The position numbers were made by a program, and so were the translations under genes. From a virus, in the IMG/VR virus record IMGVR_UViG_3300032088_000050, positions 1-28,749 of that record: a stretch of DNA of 28,749 nt; one strand, given 5' to 3'. Each line of letters starts with the position of its first letter. Positions within the stretch are counted from its first letter, which is position 1. The notes below the pieces were generated by a model. It worked only from the letters and a program-made list of their open reading frames with translations, was not told the origin of the DNA and did no database searches. Positions 8,745 through 16,596 of the stretch are shown here, in pieces.

Positions 8745-9668
8745 TTATTTTATCCATTTATCCTTGCCCCTCATGTTCATCAGAAGCCTGCCAGGGTGTA
8801 TGTTACTTAGTCTTAATTTTGCGTTCCTTAGTAGTGATGACTTATCTTTCCTTGCCCTGTTAACTACATACTCCTGCACACCAAGCCTGCCGTTTAAAAT
8901 AGAGTAACGTATGTACGCATATATGTACTCCTCAAATAACTTATTTAAACTAACAGACGCATCGTCTCCGTTCTCCATTCCGTCAGATACATACTCTAAT
9001 ACCACTGACATCATACTACTCCCTGAGCTAAAGTTTATTACCCCTGCCTTCTTGTCTATATTAAACGTAGGGTTTGAGTTTGCTGTCTCTGTATTCAGAC
9101 CAAACCTTGCACCAACCTGGTAGTCAAAGTACCAACACCCCTCTACATTCCATCCCTCCTGCCCGTCATAGACACTGTTTGAGTTTAGGTATATACTCCT
9201 TGCACCACCCCTTATACGGGCTAGATCTATTTCACTGTCCTGAGGGCTTAGTACGTTACCGTCTTGGTCGAATAGTAGGTTAGACTCGTTGTCTTGTAGG
9301 TAGGCCTTGGCGTAGCTTGTCTGTATGTTTTCAGTCAGTGGACGCAGTACACCATTCCTCCACTCAGATATCCTAACCCAGTTCACAAAGTCGGATGGCA
9401 AAACAAACCTATGGCTACTGTCTAAGTCTAGCTGCAGTATCTTTATCTCCTTGAGTGCATCGTAGTTTAACTCCTGTATACCACGCTTTGCATGGAACAG
9501 TACCTGAAACCTGTTCAGGTTGTTAACCAACTCGTGGTTTCCTTGGTATATAAGCATGAAGTTATTAACTATATCCTCTAATGTTACATACTGGTACGAA
9601 CCCCAATTCGCATCGTTAGGGTTTCCCTCGTTGTTTGTGTAGTACTGGTACTGATTTATATATGCCAT
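8745..9668 (-). CDS. Tail ring / head-to-tail adaptor-type protein
   Basis: A 307-residue protein. Its middle (FVLPSDFVNWVRISEWRNGV, about residues 87-107, preceded by LNYDALKEIKILQLDLDSSH) and a helical end (FEEYIYAYIRYSILNGR, NRARKDKSSLLRNAKLRLSN) are of the sort found in structural ring proteins just before the stabilisation protein in crAss-like phages. Such proteins bridge portal and tail muzzle. The basic end (PGRLLMNMRGKDKWIK) may lie near DNA or portal. It is tightly packed: one base after the upstream stop and four before the next start. I infer the ring or adaptor role from order and conserved look; which ring it is cannot be told from sequence alone. Confidence 0.78.
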   Translation of the reverse strand: MAYINQYQYYTNNEGNPNDANWGSYQYVTLEDIVNNFMLIYQGNHELVNNLNRFQVLFHAKRGIQELNYDALKEIKILQLDLDSSHRFVLPSDFVNWVRISEWRNGVLRPLTENIQTSYAKAYLQDNESNLLFDQDGNVLSPQDSEIDLARIRGGARSIYLNSNSVYDGQEGWNVEGCWYFDYQVGARFGLNTETANSNPTFNIDKKAGVINFSSGSSMMSVVLEYVSDGMENGDDASVSLNKLFEEYIYAYIRYSILNGRLGVQEYVVNRARKDKSSLLRNAKLRLSNIHPGRLLMNMRGKDKWIK

Positions 9669-9669
9669 C

Positions 9670-10641
9670 TTAACTTGTTTCTTGTGTATCTAATGCTTCC
9701 TGTCCCTGTGCAAACTGTACAACATCTGCTTCCCTTATTTCTACTCCCGCATACTGTAATATCTTATTAACTAAGTTAGGTTCATCTGAAAGCGGTAGCT
9801 CAAAGTCTTGATACAGTCCATCAGATATATTAAATATAGGGTCGTTACCAGAGGTCTCTAAGTAAGTCCAGCTAGGTACAAACGGATACCTAATATACTG
9901 AGCCAATACCTGCCCCTGTTCGTATACACTAGATGGGTATATCTTAGAGCTTAATGCGTTCTGAACATACGCAGGGTATGTCAACGTTGGCTTGGTTAGT
10001 ATAGAGTTATCTAGTAAGGTTATCTTAGCCTGTGTTACCTTCTCTGCTTCCTTTAAGTTATTAGGATTATATACTGCGTAGTCTATAGGAGACGAAATAA
10101 TATTTGTACTTTCCACCTGAAGCTGTGTCTCTGACACCACGCTCTCCACTAATGTGTTTGTTGGTATACCCCCAATACTATACCCCACAACATCTCCTGG
10201 AAGTACTCCGCTTGTTACAAAGGTAGCGTTTGTGTCTAGTATCTCGTTCTGACCAACCGCAAAGCTGGTTGTAGTACCCGTAGCCCTAATCGTTTGGTAG
10301 ACTAACATCTTGTTAAGTAGGTAGTAGTCACTTCCGTTTAGTGTTGCGGTAGGGAGAAGGTACGAGCTTTTATTTAATGTAGCCGTACTCTGATTTTGTA
10401 GGGGTGCTAGTACCGTAAACGTGTCTATAACCTCCTCTAGTCCCTTTACTATATCTGCGTAACCAGTCCCTGAAGACCTGTTATTTTCTCTGTTGATCCA
10501 GTTGTTGTACTGATAAAAGTAGTCCTCAAACAAGTCCATCTGGGCTTGTAGGCAGTATAAGTTAAAGTCTTGGGGAGATAGATATCCGTAATTGTTTTTA
10601 TTGAGTACAGCTAACACTGTATTTCTCACAGAATTTATCAT
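9670..10641 (-). CDS. Tail ring protein with inserted small beta domain
   Basis: A 323-residue structural protein. It opens with a helical part (MINSVRNTVLAVLNKNNYG, LSPQDFNLYCLQAQMDLFED) that resembles ring or adaptor proteins of crAss-like phages. Residues about 118-194 form an inserted domain (ATFVTSGVLPGDVVGYSIGG, TNTLVESVVSETQLQV) that recurs in the 262-residue protein at 19900-20688 and, more distantly, in the 177-residue protein at 26571-27104. After it the ring fold resumes (YIRYPFVPSWTYLE, LPLSDEPNLVNKILQYAGV). A terminator and a TATCTTTG box lie just upstream, so this gene seems to open the tail transcription unit. The ring role is inferred from position; the domain insertion is seen directly. 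Confidence 0.78.
   Translation of the reverse strand: MINSVRNTVLAVLNKNNYGYLSPQDFNLYCLQAQMDLFEDYFYQYNNWINRENNRSSGTGYADIVKGLEEVIDTFTVLAPLQNQSTATLNKSSYLLPTATLNGSDYYLLNKMLVYQTIRATGTTTSFAVGQNEILDTNATFVTSGVLPGDVVGYSIGGIPTNTLVESVVSETQLQVESTNIISSPIDYAVYNPNNLKEAEKVTQAKITLLDNSILTKPTLTYPAYVQNALSSKIYPSSVYEQGQVLAQYIRYPFVPSWTYLETSGNDPIFNISDGLYQDFELPLSDEPNLVNKILQYAGVEIREADVVQFAQGQEALDTQETS
10060..10290 (-). other. Inserted beta module, copy 1 (in ring protein)
   Basis: Codons for residues 118-194. The block IRATGTTT, then ILDTNATFVTSGVLPGD and SETQLQV, aligns almost without gaps to residues 113-195 of the 262-residue protein. Some DNA similarity remains (for example CGATTAGGGC on the minus strand in both). 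Confidence 0.75.
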
Positions 10642-10656
10642 CGATATTCTTTTTTA

Positions 10657-10664
10657 CAAAGATA
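10657..10664 (-). promoter_or_regulatory. TAnnTTTG (-7 type) promoter box, TATCTTTG
   Basis: The minus strand reads TATCTTTG, directly after a strong terminator and 15 bases before the ATG of the first tail ring gene. A terminator followed by a promoter would separate the head unit from the tail unit. A -33 element would fall inside the terminator loop, and none is clear. Confidence 0.55.
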
Positions 10665-10666
10665 AC

Positions 10667-10698
10667 AAAAAAAAAGAGGCCTAATTTTTTAAGCCTCT
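10667..10698 (-). terminator. Rho-independent terminator after the 251-residue gene
   Basis: On the minus strand AGAGGC pairs with GCCTCT (10698-10693 with 10680-10675). U-G, U-A and A-U pairs extend the stem inward around an A-rich loop. A run of nine T follows at once. This is a textbook intrinsic terminator, starting 11 bases past the stop codon. Confidence 0.9.
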
Positions 10699-10708
10699 CT
10701 CTTTGTTA

Positions 10709-11464
10709 TTAACTATTACTACTTAAGCGTTTCTTTAATAGCTTGTAAGTCTCAATACCATCATCTGTCTGGAACAATGAAGCCACAATGTAGTAGGGGT
10801 CTTCACCAAACGGAACGGTTAGTAACTTAGTTTTATTCTTTGGTAAGTTAAAGTAAACGTCTTTACCTGAGTTCCTAAACGACAGGTAAGAGTTATTAAA
10901 GAACTGAACAACATCATTGGTCAGGTCTAGCATAGGATCGTTTATGGTCTCCATAAAGTCATGTGGACTGTTTCTTGCATAGACAAGTACATCCCTCTTG
11001 ATCTCAGCGGTAGACATCTTGTCAACCGAAACCCCGATCAATACCCTTGCCACAGCCAACAACTTATCGCCCTTTAATTCCTTTGCAACAATCATTGCAT
11101 CAACAGCCTTCTCTACCATCTCCAGCTCCTTAGACGCATCCCTTGACTTATCTACAACCTCATACACCCTCCCATTAGACGGGTGGTAGTGTAAGAACTG
11201 CTGCAGTACTTGGTTTTGTTTAGGTACGAATAGCATGCCATCCTCGAATACGATAGGCTCTAGTATAGCGTTACCATCCTGCTCATCCTCGAACGGACTC
11301 TTTTGGTTTCTCGCATACCTCAGTGGCCTGTTAAGTCCCTTACCCTCATCGAAGTGTAGCAAAGGTGATCTCTTAGAGTGTCTTGATGACAACATATAGC
11401 TGAGTGGCGCACGGTCTTGTTTTAGTCTGTAAGTTTTGTCTACAAACTTTTGTGTTTTTTTCAT
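10709..11464 (-). CDS. Unknown head-region protein between two terminators
   Basis: A 251-residue protein I cannot name. It has a basic start (MKKTQKFVDKTYRLKQDRAP), an Asp/Glu-rich segment (FEDEQDGNAILEPIVFEDG) and a mid part FVPKQNQVLQQFLHYHPSNG (about residues 78-97). Long helices follow (KELEMVEKAVDAMIVAKEL and LLAVARVLIGVSVDKMST), and the end is Lys-rich. There is no membrane segment or known catalytic motif. It follows the major capsid gene, with a terminator on each side. That pattern fits a product whose amount is set separately from the capsid protein, such as a head accessory, cargo or decoration protein. In crAss-like phages this slot often holds head auxiliary or cargo genes, but assignment here is inference. 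Confidence 0.72.
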   Translation of the reverse strand: MKKTQKFVDKTYRLKQDRAPLSYMLSSRHSKRSPLLHFDEGKGLNRPLRYARNQKSPFEDEQDGNAILEPIVFEDGMLFVPKQNQVLQQFLHYHPSNGRVYEVVDKSRDASKELEMVEKAVDAMIVAKELKGDKLLAVARVLIGVSVDKMSTAEIKRDVLVYARNSPHDFMETINDPMLDLTNDVVQFFNNSYLSFRNSGKDVYFNLPKNKTKLLTVPFGEDPYYIVASLFQTDDGIETYKLLKKRLSSNS

Positions 11465-11487
11465 TTGATATAATTTAATTTAGAATT

Positions 11488-11517
11488 AAAAAAAGGGGAG
11501 ACTCTTACATCTCCCCT
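11488..11517 (-). terminator. Rho-independent terminator after the major capsid gene
   Basis: The minus strand reads AGGGGAGA, an eight-base loop, TCTCCCCT, then a run of T (11517-11510 paired with 11501-11494; T run 11494-11488). The stem of eight pairs is GC-rich and lies 14 bases past the capsid stop. Only 23 bases separate it from the next ATG, with no clear promoter, so some read-through is likely needed for the next gene. Confidence 0.92.
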
Positions 11518-11531
11518 AATATTACTACTTA

Positions 11532-12989
11532 TTATGCATCTTGGAATAAGAAGAAGTTGTTTGCGCCTAATACACAAACTGCTCTCTCTGTCAAGAAGTT
11601 TACCTCCATAGCATCCAAAGAAGATGTCCTTGCTCCACCAGCTGAACCAGTGATCCAAGTTTTGTAACGTCTGTCTTCAGTCTCAGAAGCTCTGTAACGA
11701 ACGTGTAAGAAAGGACGCTTTGCATTCTTTCCTAGTACCTGGTCGTATACTGTAGTCGAACCAGCAGGAACTAACATTCCGTTGATCGCACCGCCTACAA
11801 GACCGCCTCTCATTGTTGGGTCGTTAAGATACTTCCAGTCAGACTTATAGAAGTCATAGCCTCTCCTGAATCCTGAGAACCCAAGATTTAAAGCCATCTC
11901 CTCGTCATTGTCAAACAGTCCATATGAAGTGCCACCAGCCCCGTAAGAGTTCTGAGCAGCTAACATGTCGTCCATATCAAACGAGAAGTTTCTGTTCACG
12001 AAGAGAACGTTCTCCTCGATTGCTCCCTGCTTGTCTAGCCTCTGTATAATAGAATCAAACTCAGCAAGCGTTGTTGGATTACCTCCACCAAACACGTTAC
12101 CTCTCTGACCCACTACGTAGAACACACCCTCTGAACCGTTAAGGTTAGCTTGTGATAGTCCAGCTCCAGTACCTTGGAAGAAGTCTCCTGCCCCAGAAGC
12201 AGCCTCTGCAGGCACGGCCTCAATCATTGCAGTCTCCATGTAGTCCTCGAAACGTAGTCTCGTGTCATGCTCAGACTTTAGATACCAAAGGTATCCGCTT
12301 ACTCCGTCCTCGCCTGATACCTCAATCCATCCAATCTGAGCCATATCAGAACCAGAGACAGCATACTTGTCCTTGATAATTATTGGCTTGTTGTCAAAGA
12401 TTAGGTCGTCAGACTCGTTAGATCCTACCATCCCCTCAGTTCCCTTGTTGAACTCAGACCCGTAGATAAATATATCACAAGCTACATCCGCTGCCATTGT
12501 CTGTCCACCTGCCTCGTAGTAGGCTATTGTTACCGTGTTTGGTGCGCCAGCTGTAGGAGCTACCGTGATCACACCCTTATTAGTTAGGTTAGACCCAGCT
12601 GTCTTGTCGGATATCATTACCGTCTGTCCAACCCTCAATGATGCTGTATTGCTTCCAGCTAGGGCAGGGTTAAAGTTACTGATGTTGTTAGGAATAGTCC
12701 ACACCCCAGTTAAAGCTGTAGCTGCAGCACCTGATGTACAGTTTTGGTATTTTACGTGTAGTCTTCCCTGCTCTGCCCACTTGATAAGGTCAGAGTTAGA
12801 AGGCATCTCTGCTCCCACTAGTCTTAGGAAAGATGATACACTTCTATTTCCATATCTCTCAAACTCTTTCTCGTAAGTATCGGGTAGATACTGATTCAAG
12901 AAATCAAAGTTTGTGATATAGTTACTTTCCAACGGCACTTGCTGTGCTGATGGCTGCAGGTCGAAACCTGGCGTTGCATTTACTGCCAT
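11532..12989 (-). CDS. Major capsid protein, crAss-like HK97 fold
   Basis: A 485-residue protein; crAss-like capsid proteins are of about this length. The block SVSSFLRLVGAEMPSNSDLI (residues 50-69, followed by KWAEQGRLHVKY) is one I associate with capsid proteins of crAss-like and marine Bacteroidota phages. Residues about 116-178 (SLRVGQTVMISDKT, NTVTIAYYEAGG, DIFIYGSEF) look like a beta domain inserted in the N-terminal part. The C-terminal half carries IIQRLDKQGAIEENVLFVNR and KRPFLHVRYRASETEDRRYK. It sits after the scaffold candidate and before a strong terminator, as expected for the most abundant late product. The leader is a long A-rich stretch with no Shine-Dalgarno site. The fold is inferred from family knowledge. 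Confidence 0.9.
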   Translation of the reverse strand: MAVNATPGFDLQPSAQQVPLESNYITNFDFLNQYLPDTYEKEFERYGNRSVSSFLRLVGAEMPSNSDLIKWAEQGRLHVKYQNCTSGAAATALTGVWTIPNNISNFNPALAGSNTASLRVGQTVMISDKTAGSNLTNKGVITVAPTAGAPNTVTIAYYEAGGQTMAADVACDIFIYGSEFNKGTEGMVGSNESDDLIFDNKPIIIKDKYAVSGSDMAQIGWIEVSGEDGVSGYLWYLKSEHDTRLRFEDYMETAMIEAVPAEAASGAGDFFQGTGAGLSQANLNGSEGVFYVVGQRGNVFGGGNPTTLAEFDSIIQRLDKQGAIEENVLFVNRNFSFDMDDMLAAQNSYGAGGTSYGLFDNDEEMALNLGFSGFRRGYDFYKSDWKYLNDPTMRGGLVGGAINGMLVPAGSTTVYDQVLGKNAKRPFLHVRYRASETEDRRYKTWITGSAGGARTSSLDAMEVNFLTERAVCVLGANNFFLFQDA

Positions 12990-13014
12990 AATTTTTTACT
13001 TTTTTTTTTGTTAA

Positions 13015-14109
13015 TTATTTTTTTAAACTTCTAATTTTGAGTCCCTTCCCGCTGCTTGTGTCTCCAACAGAACGAATTTTCAAACCATCTTTTGATGAGA
13101 GCTGAGGTGACTTACGTACATCCATGTTTATGTTCTTGGACTTACGTGTAACGTCATCAACCGCTGCTGCAACACCTTGTTCATAAAAGAACTGAGCAAA
13201 CTTCTCTGGATTCATAGCAACCGATAAGGCCCTGTGGTAATCCTTTGTCTCGCTCAGTAAACCCTCCTTGTCTACAAACTTGTTTATAAAGTTGTTTACG
13301 TCAGACTGTTTGTTATACAGCTCTTCTGCTGTACCTGGTTTGTAATTAATCTTCTTTTCACCGACCTCAAATTCAAAACCTTTGAACTCGTTGTTAAACA
13401 CTTCCTTAGTGCGGTTTAAGAAGTAATCATATCGCTTCTGATTTTGTTCAGCAACAGAATTAGATTCGTTTATATACTTATGATATGCACTTAAGTTTTC
13501 TTTCTGATCTTCAGATAACCCACCCCCACTTGACTCAAGAGGAATTTTATATTTATCTTTCTGTTCATTAAAAAACTTACGTGCTTTCGCAAGTTCTCTT
13601 TTCTTAGCCAGCTGTCTCTTCTTGATATCCTTGTCGTCATCAAGCTCATCATAGCCAAACTTATCATCCATCAAGTCCTCGATGTCTATCGCATCTAAAC
13701 CCTCCTCATGAATAGCCATGTAGTCAGCTAGTATAGAGTTCTCGTCCATGCTATCGTAGTCCTTTTGTAGTTTATAAAAGTCCTCAATACCACGCCCAGT
13801 CTCTTTCTTATACTCAAAATACTTTAACACATCATCAGGCAACTGCTCGTTTGACTCTCTCGTCTCGAACAACTGATCAACTGAATCAATGTCCTTGTTA
13901 TACCTTTCCTTTATATACGACAGAACACTGTCGTCATCTATAGTTAATGGCTCAGGTGTAACCTCTGGCTCTTTAGTTATAACCTCTGGCTCACTAGATA
14001 CAGTCTCTGCGTCAGCAAAAGACTCTTCATGTTTCTTAAGTAACTGCTCCTCTATCTCAGCCTTTGATTTTTCTTGGTTTCCACCAACTTCTTTTACTTG
14101 TAAATTCAT
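13015..14109 (-). CDS. Scaffold-type protein upstream of capsid
   Basis: A 364-residue, highly charged and probably coiled protein. It is Glu/Pro-rich at the start (SSEPEVITKEPEVTPEPL), acidic in the middle (LDAIDIEDLMDDKFGYDELD), Lys-rich after that (KKRQLAKKRELAKARKFFNE), and basic at the end. The last part repeats a six-residue motif, GLKIRS, at 342-347 and 356-361. Lack of hydrophobic core, high charge, a basic C-terminal hook and a place between portal and capsid are all typical of scaffolding proteins, which guide capsid assembly and then leave. No protease is visible in the window. A TAACTTTG promoter-like box lies 17 bases before the start. Scaffold function is a strong inference from position and composition. 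Confidence 0.78.
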   Translation of the reverse strand: MNLQVKEVGGNQEKSKAEIEEQLLKKHEESFADAETVSSEPEVITKEPEVTPEPLTIDDDSVLSYIKERYNKDIDSVDQLFETRESNEQLPDDVLKYFEYKKETGRGIEDFYKLQKDYDSMDENSILADYMAIHEEGLDAIDIEDLMDDKFGYDELDDDKDIKKRQLAKKRELAKARKFFNEQKDKYKIPLESSGGGLSEDQKENLSAYHKYINESNSVAEQNQKRYDYFLNRTKEVFNNEFKGFEFEVGEKKINYKPGTAEELYNKQSDVNNFINKFVDKEGLLSETKDYHRALSVAMNPEKFAQFFYEQGVAAAVDDVTRKSKNINMDVRKSPQLSSKDGLKIRSVGDTSSGKGLKIRSLKK

Positions 14110-14125
14110 TTGATTTAATTTTGTA

Positions 14126-14133
14126 CAAAGTTA
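14126..14133 (-). promoter_or_regulatory. TAnnTTTG (-7 type) promoter box, TAACTTTG
   Basis: The minus strand reads TAACTTTG, in the 51-base gap between portal and scaffold genes, 16 bases before the scaffold ATG. Upstream is only A/T-rich DNA including the 14138-14154 palindrome; no TTG at -33 is seen. It would allow extra transcription of scaffold and capsid over terminase and portal. Confidence 0.55.
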
Positions 14134-14137
14134 ATAC

Positions 14138-14154
14138 ATATTATATAATAATAT
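14138..14154. repeat. A/T-only inverted repeat
   Basis: ATATTAT and ATAATAT flank a three-base centre in the portal-scaffold gap. It is too weak for a terminator stem and lies beside the TAACTTTG box, so it may be an operator or just A/T-rich spacer. Confidence 0.4.
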
Positions 14155-14160
14155 TTTAGC

Positions 14161-16596
14161 CTACCTTGGGTTAAACTCAGCTAGATCAAAGCCATCTAAA
14201 CTGTCCTCGTTAGACTCAAAGTTTATTGGTGGCAGGTTTCTCTTCCTCTGCTCAATCATCTTAGACTGCTGCGTGTTAGCCTGAGTAATCCTGTCAGACT
14301 TAGCCTTCTCCCTTGACTGCTCCCTCATATCTATCTGCTGCTGTTCTAAGCCCCTCATCTGCATCTGGTAGCCGAACTCAATCTCCATCAACTGAGCCTT
14401 TAGCTGCGCCTCGTTCTTTAGCTTCTCAATATCCATAGCAACCTCTGCTTGCTTTATCTGCATCTTAGCCTGTGTCTCTGTCTGTATCCTCATCTGTTCG
14501 GCTTGAGACTGTGCCATTACTTGCTGCTGTTGCATCTGTGCCGCTGCTTGTTGCTGCTGCTGTACTGCCTGCTGCTCTGCCTCCTGCTTTCTTTTTCTCT
14601 TAACCTTCAATAGCTGGTTAGCCATCTTTAGGTTATGTATCTCCCTAATGTCAATAGCGTCCTCAAGGTTTATATCCTGCTTGGATAATGCCATCTGTAT
14701 GTTCTGCTCAAGCATAGCCTTCTGCTCCTCGTCTGGAGACATCTCTAGGAATATACCAAAGTCATACAAGTAGAAGTCCCTTAGGTCTTCTAACAGCCTT
14801 AGGTTGTACTTACCAATCTGCATAGCAAACTGATTCTTAAAGTTTGAGTACTCCAATATATCTGATGTCCTTATAACAATACCCTCAGCCAAACGCTTTG
14901 TTATATATAAGCTGCTGTTAAGTATGTGTCTAGTTGCCGTGTTAGAGCTTAGTGCAGCGAGCTTCTGTACACCAACCAACGCCTGTGGGTTAGGGCTTGA
15001 AGCATCCCTTGCCTCGTTCAATCCAGTAACCGTCCTAATCATGTCCATGTAGTGATTATAGTTACCTATCAGCATCTGTAGCTTACCTGACCCACTGCTT
15101 GATGTAAGCTGCTGTATCGGCTGCCTTGCGTTATTAAACTCACCGTCTTGGGTGTAAGACCTACCAACAACAGAACCTGTCTGGAAGTATAGCCTCAGTG
15201 CATCCTCAGGGTTGTAAGCGTTACCTGTACCCAAGTCTACCTCGTTTAATCCATCAGCGTCTATGAACACACCGTCTGGTACAACACGAGAAACTACCTG
15301 CTGTATCTTTAAGTGTGTCATCTGTATAAGGTCTGCAAAAGGAATCATACGCCTCACTAAAGATTCGTATACACCCTTGTACATCCTTGGCGCACACGCA
15401 ACATAGTTAGGCAGTGCATGCTGAGAAGCTGACTTTGGTCTTACCATGTTTTCAGCTAACTCCCACTTCAATAAAATGTTTGTACCCATCACCATGATAC
15501 CATCGTACCATACCTCTATATTCTTTTCTACCCTCTCAAACTTACCCTCCTGCTGCATCTCAATGGGTGGGTTAAACTGGTCGTCCTTAGCCACAACCTT
15601 GTAACTACCGTCTGCCATCTCCTTCTTCTTGTAAACAAAAGAGTGTGTGGTCTTGTAGTTAAAGTACAGCAGGGTGACTGTGTCACGCTGGAACATAGAG
15701 TTCTCGTAGTACTGGGCGTTGTTGTAGTAGTTATACCAAGACTGACTGTATTTAGATATCTTATCCATATCCTCGTTTGATATGTCTGGGTCTATCTTAA
15801 CAAGTTCTGCCATAGGTATAGTCTTTACCTCACCCCAGTAGTAACAGTCCTTAAAGTATGGATCTTCTGTATAGCTGTACACAACGTTTGCAGGGTCAAC
15901 ATAATCTAGCTGTACCCCTTGTCCTGGTAGGAACTGATGCTTTGCCATACTAACGCCAAGCGTCATAAGGTCGTAGTCGCATCTCTTTCTTATCTCGTTG
16001 TATTGGTTCTGGTTTAGTATGGTGTCTATAGCCTCCTCCGCAGCAATCTCTATAGCTGGCTTATATTTAAGCTGCATATATAACTGAAGTTCCTCATCAC
16101 TCTCAGGCAGCTCAGACTCTTCCGTCTGAAAAAGGTTTAGGTCAAAGTCTTGCTCTATCTGTTGAAACAACGGACGTGCAATCATCTCTCCCTCTATCAT
16201 TTTCTGAAACTCATCCCTCTTCTCCGCTGACATAGCATCCTCTGCAAAAGCTTTCACCTTAAACAGCCTATCGTTTAATCCGTTTACTACTATGTCTACA
16301 AACTTAGGTATAACTGGAACAGGTGTCCAGTCTAGGTTAAGGTAACTTAGGTCTCCGTCTACCGCAATCTCGTTCTTGTACTTAGCCACAGACTGCTCAC
16401 CACGGGCATACAGCCTTAGCCTATTGAACTCCCCCCACTGGTTGAAGAACCTACATGAACTATTGTCCTTCCTGAACCACTCGTACTGTATCGCCTGCCC
16501 TATCTGTAGGCCATACTCCATCGTATCTTTCTGTGCGTCAGTAACAAACTGATCAGGAAAAGCGGCTTGATTGATTTCTATTTTTACCTCTTTCAT
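14161..16596 (-). CDS. Portal protein with long Gln-rich coiled tail
   Basis: An 811-residue protein between large terminase and scaffold, the standard place of the portal, the dodecameric ring through which DNA enters and leaves. The body has features that fit known large portals: DYDLMTLGVSMAKHQFLPGQ, then YVDPANVVYSYTEDPYFKDC (about residues 208-250) and a long helical section with RTVTGLNEARDASSPNPQAL (about 510-545). From about residue 665 onward the chain becomes a Gln/Ala/Met-rich coiled coil (KRKRKQEAEQQAVQQQQQAA onward). It ends acidic, DGFDLAEFNPR. Its start codon overlaps the terminase stop (ATGA), so translation is coupled. It is longer than classic portals of about 500-700 residues because of this tail. 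Confidence 0.87.
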   Translation of the reverse strand: MKEVKIEINQAAFPDQFVTDAQKDTMEYGLQIGQAIQYEWFRKDNSSCRFFNQWGEFNRLRLYARGEQSVAKYKNEIAVDGDLSYLNLDWTPVPVIPKFVDIVVNGLNDRLFKVKAFAEDAMSAEKRDEFQKMIEGEMIARPLFQQIEQDFDLNLFQTEESELPESDEELQLYMQLKYKPAIEIAAEEAIDTILNQNQYNEIRKRCDYDLMTLGVSMAKHQFLPGQGVQLDYVDPANVVYSYTEDPYFKDCYYWGEVKTIPMAELVKIDPDISNEDMDKISKYSQSWYNYYNNAQYYENSMFQRDTVTLLYFNYKTTHSFVYKKKEMADGSYKVVAKDDQFNPPIEMQQEGKFERVEKNIEVWYDGIMVMGTNILLKWELAENMVRPKSASQHALPNYVACAPRMYKGVYESLVRRMIPFADLIQMTHLKIQQVVSRVVPDGVFIDADGLNEVDLGTGNAYNPEDALRLYFQTGSVVGRSYTQDGEFNNARQPIQQLTSSSGSGKLQMLIGNYNHYMDMIRTVTGLNEARDASSPNPQALVGVQKLAALSSNTATRHILNSSLYITKRLAEGIVIRTSDILEYSNFKNQFAMQIGKYNLRLLEDLRDFYLYDFGIFLEMSPDEEQKAMLEQNIQMALSKQDINLEDAIDIREIHNLKMANQLLKVKRKRKQEAEQQAVQQQQQAAAQMQQQQVMAQSQAEQMRIQTETQAKMQIKQAEVAMDIEKLKNEAQLKAQLMEIEFGYQMQMRGLEQQQIDMREQSREKAKSDRITQANTQQSKMIEQRKRNLPPINFESNEDSLDGFDLAEFNPR
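14521..14586 (-). repeat. Low-complexity CAG/CAA-type codon repeat in portal
   Basis: Runs of GCTGCTG on the plus strand encode the Gln/Ala-rich part of the portal tail. The repeat is imperfect and in frame, so its length could change by slippage without breaking the gene. Confidence 0.6.

Noticed and set aside
11461-11658. 65-codon minus-strand frame at the capsid end
   Set aside because: It overlaps the capsid gene in another frame and then runs through the terminator.
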